Of a stretch of 8,306 bases of DNA, positions 5,936 to 8,306 are shown piece by piece. The stretch covers positions 1-8,306 of the forward strand of contig JAUWLI010000114.1 of NCBI GenBank assembly GCA_030613765.1. The letters run 5' to 3'. The stretch's first letter is position 1. The number at the start of each line of letters is the position of its first letter. The DNA is from Phycisphaerae bacterium. Lineage in GTDB: Bacteria > Planctomycetota > Phycisphaerae > Sedimentisphaerales > SG8-4. Both the position numbers and the translations under genes were made by a program. The notes under the pieces were generated by a model. The model saw only the letters and a list, made by a program, of their open reading frames with translations. It did not search any database and was not told the origin of the DNA.

Positions 5936-6820
5936 TCATTCTTTCAGAAAGTTCCTGAGTACTGCTGCAGTGTGCATAGCAACCAACATAAGATAATCCA
6001 AATCGCTGAGACTGTAGTGCTTGTCTTTCATGGCGTTGTCAATATAAATCACTCCATAACAACCATACGGACGCATAATGGTCGCTATCAATGCAGAGCG
6101 TATAGCTTCCTCTTCCTCCACCTGGGCGGAAACCCGTGGTAAGACCAGGAACTGCCCTTTTTTAACCGCCTGGGCGATCTTTGACTGAAGTTTTATTTCA
6201 CTTAGCTTTATTTTCCGTCCGTCTCGTTTTTTGCCTAACTGATAGGGCATCGCCCCAGTCGGCTGTTTTCTTAAAGCACACCAGACATGAAGTGCATCGA
6301 ACTGCTTTAACGCAGTATTTACTAAGGCAAATAGTAATTTTTCAAAACTGTCTGCTCCACAGATTGCCTCAGTCGCCTGCGAAAAATCCGTTATTCTTGT
6401 AGCTGCTAATCTCATAGCAGGCGCGTGTCCGGCGTCTGTTTTTCTTACTACAGTCTCGTGAGGTGGTATTGCAAGTGCAGCTTCCAGATGAAATGTATCT
6501 TCCAAATGTATCGGTTTGTTAGCATCGGCATTATCTTTGAGATTGATTTCGATGGTAAAATCAATTATACGAAGACAATCGCCGGTTTTAATTTCAGCTT
6601 TATGGATTTCCTCATCATTTAGATACGATTTGTTTGCCGATCCCTGGTCTTCTACAATCCATTTCCCATCACCTGTGGCAGAGATTATTGCGTGCTGTTT
6701 TGAGACTGATCTATCGCGCAAAAAAATCTGGCAGTTAGCCGCCCTGCCTATGGAAATAGGCCCCTTGGTGAATTGAAATTCTCTTGCCTGGCCATTCTTT
6801 TGTTTTACAACTAAACGCAC
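5936..6820 (-). CDS. FHA-GAF domain signalling protein
   Basis: A 294-residue cytoplasmic protein. The N-terminal forkhead-associated domain (about 1-95) would bind phosphothreonine peptides. It shows IGRAANC with Gly25-Arg26, SVSKQHAII with Ser40 and His43, and N63-K-S in place of the usual N-G-T, then Asn68. After a linker (about 96-135), a GAF domain (about 137-291) ends in the typical YGVIYIDN and YSLSDLDYLMLVAMHTAAVL pattern; its ligand is unknown. No kinase, cyclase or DNA-binding output domain is present, so it is likely an adaptor in Ser/Thr-kinase signalling. The start is GTG, with GGAAGA about 7 bases upstream and a strong promoter close by. The gene is clearly AT-richer than its neighbours (two 60-base lines counted by hand had 21 and 20 G+C, against 37 in a line of the PQQ gene). 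Confidence 0.85.
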   Translation of the reverse strand: MRLVVKQKNGQAREFQFTKGPISIGRAANCQIFLRDRSVSKQHAIISATGDGKWIVEDQGSANKSYLNDEEIHKAEIKTGDCLRIIDFTIEINLKDNADANKPIHLEDTFHLEAALAIPPHETVVRKTDAGHAPAMRLAATRITDFSQATEAICGADSFEKLLFALVNTALKQFDALHVWCALRKQPTGAMPYQLGKKRDGRKIKLSEIKLQSKIAQAVKKGQFLVLPRVSAQVEEEEAIRSALIATIMRPYGCYGVIYIDNAMKDKHYSLSDLDYLMLVAMHTAAVLRNFLKE

Positions 6821-6861
6821 CGCTTATTCTTCCAAAATCTGGATTTCTCATTTCTTTTATT

Positions 6862-6890
6862 ATTATCCATGATTTGGAATAGTTTGTCAA
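6862..6890 (-). promoter_or_regulatory. Sigma-70-type promoter of the FHA-GAF gene
   Basis: Read on the minus strand: a perfect TTGACA at 6890-6885, a 17-base spacer and GATAAT at 6867-6862 (five of six). Transcription would start near 6855, giving a leader of about 35 bases before the GTG. An inverted repeat, AGTTT (6881-6885) and AAACT (6893-6897), brackets the -35 box and could be an operator. Confidence 0.65.
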
Positions 6891-6895
6891 ATAAA

Positions 6896-6911
6896 CTGTT
6901 CATGAATACAG
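6896..6911. promoter_or_regulatory. LexA-like palindrome CTG-N10-CAG
   Basis: CTGTTCATGAATACAG fits the gammaproteobacterial SOS-box layout CTGT-N8-ACAG. It lies 6 bases upstream of the FHA -35 box and about 25 bases upstream of the PQQ-gene -35 box. The LexA motif of this organism's phylum may differ, so the match could be chance. Confidence 0.3.
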
Positions 6912-6935
6912 CTTTAAATGTAAGCCATTATTTTG

Positions 6936-6963
6936 TTGTAATTTGAGTGAGATTTGGTATACT
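6936..6963 (+). promoter_or_regulatory. Promoter of the PQQ beta-propeller gene
   Basis: TTGTAA (6936-6941), a 16-base spacer, an extended -10 TGG directly followed by TATACT (6958-6963, five of six). The start site would be near 6970, giving an unusually long leader of about 145 bases before the ATG at 7117. Confidence 0.5.
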
Positions 6964-6977
6964 TGCGGGGCAAAAGG

Positions 6978-7080
6978 CTCTTTTTTAGAGTGAAAAACTC
7001 GCTTTTTAATTCACGAGGACTTGTTTCACCCTCGGAGTGAGGCAGTGATTTTACTGTTTATATCTGATTGAGGATATAAG
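6978..7080 (+). promoter_or_regulatory. Structured 5' leader with competing hairpins
   Basis: Successive complementary pairs are CTCT/AGAG (6978-6990), GAGT/ACTC (6988-7000), CTCG/CGAG (6998-7017), CGAGG/CCTCG (7014-7034), CAGT/ACTG (7043-7056) and a perfect 7-bp TTATATC/GATATAA stem (7058-7079). The first four share arms and so exclude one another, as in an attenuator or riboswitch. I do not recognise a known RNA class. Confidence 0.4.
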
Positions 7081-7105
7081 TAATTTCTTAAAAAAATTAA
7101 GATAT

Positions 7106-7110
7106 GGAGG
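7106..7110 (+). promoter_or_regulatory. Ribosome binding site of the PQQ beta-propeller gene
   Basis: GGAGG lies 6 bases before the ATG at 7117. It supports this start, which also puts a signal peptide at the N-terminus. Confidence 0.8.
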
Positions 7111-7116
7111 ACTCAA

Positions 7117-8306
7117 ATGGTAATCTCAAAGCCCTTTCGTTTGAATTTGTGCCTATTCTTAAGCCTATTTCTTGTTGCTACGGCGGCCAGAGCAGCGGAT
7201 TGGCCAACCTATCGCCACGATAACGCGCGTACGGGCTGCACTGGCGAATCGATGGCTGCACCACTGACACTGCATTGGATTTACACATCGTTCCATCCTC
7301 CTCGCCCGGCATGGTCGGAACCGGCCAAACGCCCCAGAGAAGGGGTCACAATGCTCCACCGAGTCAATTTCGATGACGCCCTCCAGGTAGCGGTAGTTGA
7401 TAACGTGGTCTATTTCGGTTCTTCGGTAGACAACAAGGTCTACGCTCTCAACGCGGCCACGGGCGAAGAACACTGGTCCTTCTTTACCGACGGGCCGATC
7501 CGCCTGGCACCGACAGTCTGGAAAGACCGGGTGTTCTTTGGTTCTGATGACGGTTTTGTTTACTGTCTGAAAGCGGCCGATGGACAACTGCTCTGGAAAA
7601 AACGCGGAGGGCCAAACGATGAAAAACTTTTAGGCAATGGAAAGATGATTTCACGCTGGCCTATTCGAACCGGAGTGCTTGTCGACGAAGGGATTGTCTA
7701 TTTTGGAGCGGGAATCTTCCCGCACGAGAACGTTTATCTGTGGGCCTTACGCGCTGAGGACGGAACAATCGTTTGGAAAAACGATACTATCAGCGCCGAA
7801 TCCGCGGGCCGCAACGAATTTACGCCACAGGGATACCTGCTGGCCAACAAGACGCAGTTCTTTGTGCCATCCGGCAGATCTTTACCAGTCGCTTTCGACC
7901 GCGCAACTGGTAAGATAGTCTTTGACCGTAAGTACGGTTGGAGAGATGAGCAGTCGGGAGGGGTCATCGGTGGTACGTACGCGTTGTTAGCTGACGAGCA
8001 AATTTATACGGGTACGCAGCACCATCTGCTGGCCCTTGACCAGAAGACCGGCCGAAGGGGCTTTGCCTGGTTCCCGGGCCGGCGACTCACAGTAGTAGGT
8101 GAGATGGCTTACCTGGCAACAGGAAGCGAACTCGTGGCTATGGACCGCTCGGCGTATGCCAAGACCAGCGGGCGGCGTAATTCCCTGGAACGCAAAGTAC
8201 GGAACCTAGCGAGTTCGGCCAGAAGAGCAACGGGCAACGAACGCAAGAAACTCCAAAAAGACCTGAAAGCTGCGAAAGAAGAACTTGAGCGTCACCGGCA
8301 GGAGAA
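7117..8306 (+). CDS. Secreted PQQ-type beta-propeller protein, 3' partial
   Basis: The frame is open from ATG 7117 to the window edge (396 complete codons) with no stop. A signal peptide (1-26, ending ATAARA before ADWP) is followed by DWPTYRHDNARTG, the usual opening of BamB/quinoprotein-like propellers. Blade motifs of the form V-Y-F-G-S...V-Y-A-L-(N/D)-x-x-T/D-G-x-x-x-W recur at about 98-121, 138-161, 194-221, 247-268 and 296-314, with weaker sequence near 331-342. From about 350 the sequence changes to a Lys/Glu/Arg-rich, probably coiled-coil segment. Such propellers either bind PQQ (alcohol or sugar oxidation) or act as scaffolds; the catalytic residues of true PQQ dehydrogenases cannot be judged from this part. 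I recall large planctomycete relatives in which more propeller and sometimes a methyltransferase domain follow; that is unverified here. Confidence 0.85.
   Translation, partial: MVISKPFRLNLCLFLSLFLVATAARAADWPTYRHDNARTGCTGESMAAPLTLHWIYTSFHPPRPAWSEPAKRPREGVTMLHRVNFDDALQVAVVDNVVYFGSSVDNKVYALNAATGEEHWSFFTDGPIRLAPTVWKDRVFFGSDDGFVYCLKAADGQLLWKKRGGPNDEKLLGNGKMISRWPIRTGVLVDEGIVYFGAGIFPHENVYLWALRAEDGTIVWKNDTISAESAGRNEFTPQGYLLANKTQFFVPSGRSLPVAFDRATGKIVFDRKYGWRDEQSGGVIGGTYALLADEQIYTGTQHHLLALDQKTGRRGFAWFPGRRLTVVGEMAYLATGSELVAMDRSAYAKTSGRRNSLERKVRNLASSARRATGNERKKLQKDLKAAKEELERHRQE

Noticed and set aside
1..8306. tRNA, rRNA, insertion sequence or phage genes
   Set aside because: No cloverleaf-like segment, rRNA-like sequence, transposase motif or terminal inverted repeats were recognised when reading both strands.

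Overview
The window looks like a piece of chromosome from a Planctomycetota or related PVC-group bacterium. The evidence is the mix of families: a two-domain acetyl-xylan-esterase-like hydrolase with a GHCDCM motif, a Tat-exported enolase-superfamily protein, an ECF sigma module, an FHA-GAF protein and a large secreted PQQ-type beta-propeller. This is a judgement from family content; no rRNA or other taxonomic marker is present.

Layout. (1) Positions 1-3117, plus strand: the end of a carbohydrate-esterase-type alpha/beta hydrolase (5' end outside the window), followed 21 bases later by a Tat-signal mandelate-racemase/muconate-lactonizing-type enolase-superfamily protein. They are probably one operon for using plant or algal polysaccharide or sugar acids. 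(2) 3261-4019: a secreted low-complexity protein rich in Arg, Gly, Gln and Met, built on seven 24-bp tandem repeats. (3) 4329-5751: a tightly coupled three-gene cassette. It encodes an ECF sigma factor, an 88-residue single-span membrane protein with no recognisable zinc anti-sigma motif, and a membrane-anchored protein with two LTxxQ-type motifs (CpxP/Spy/CnrX class) and an Arg/Gly/Pro/Met tail. Both gene junctions are ATGA overlaps. The gene types match the CnrH/CnrY/CnrX metal-sensing sigma system of Cupriavidus in a different order (H-Y-X). (4) 5936-6820, minus strand: an AT-richer FHA-GAF protein convergent with the cassette. (5) 7117-8306, plus strand: a secreted PQQ-type beta-propeller protein that runs off the right edge with no stop codon.

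How it may work together. The sigma factor would be held at the membrane by the short single-span protein and released when the outer sensor domain detects metal or envelope stress. The secreted Arg/Gly/Met protein just upstream shares a distinctive MPH-x-GM-(x)-RRG motif with the sensor tail, so it may be a target or partner of this pathway. Between the divergent FHA and PQQ genes lie two good promoters, a LexA-like CTG-N10-CAG palindrome and a leader with several competing hairpins.
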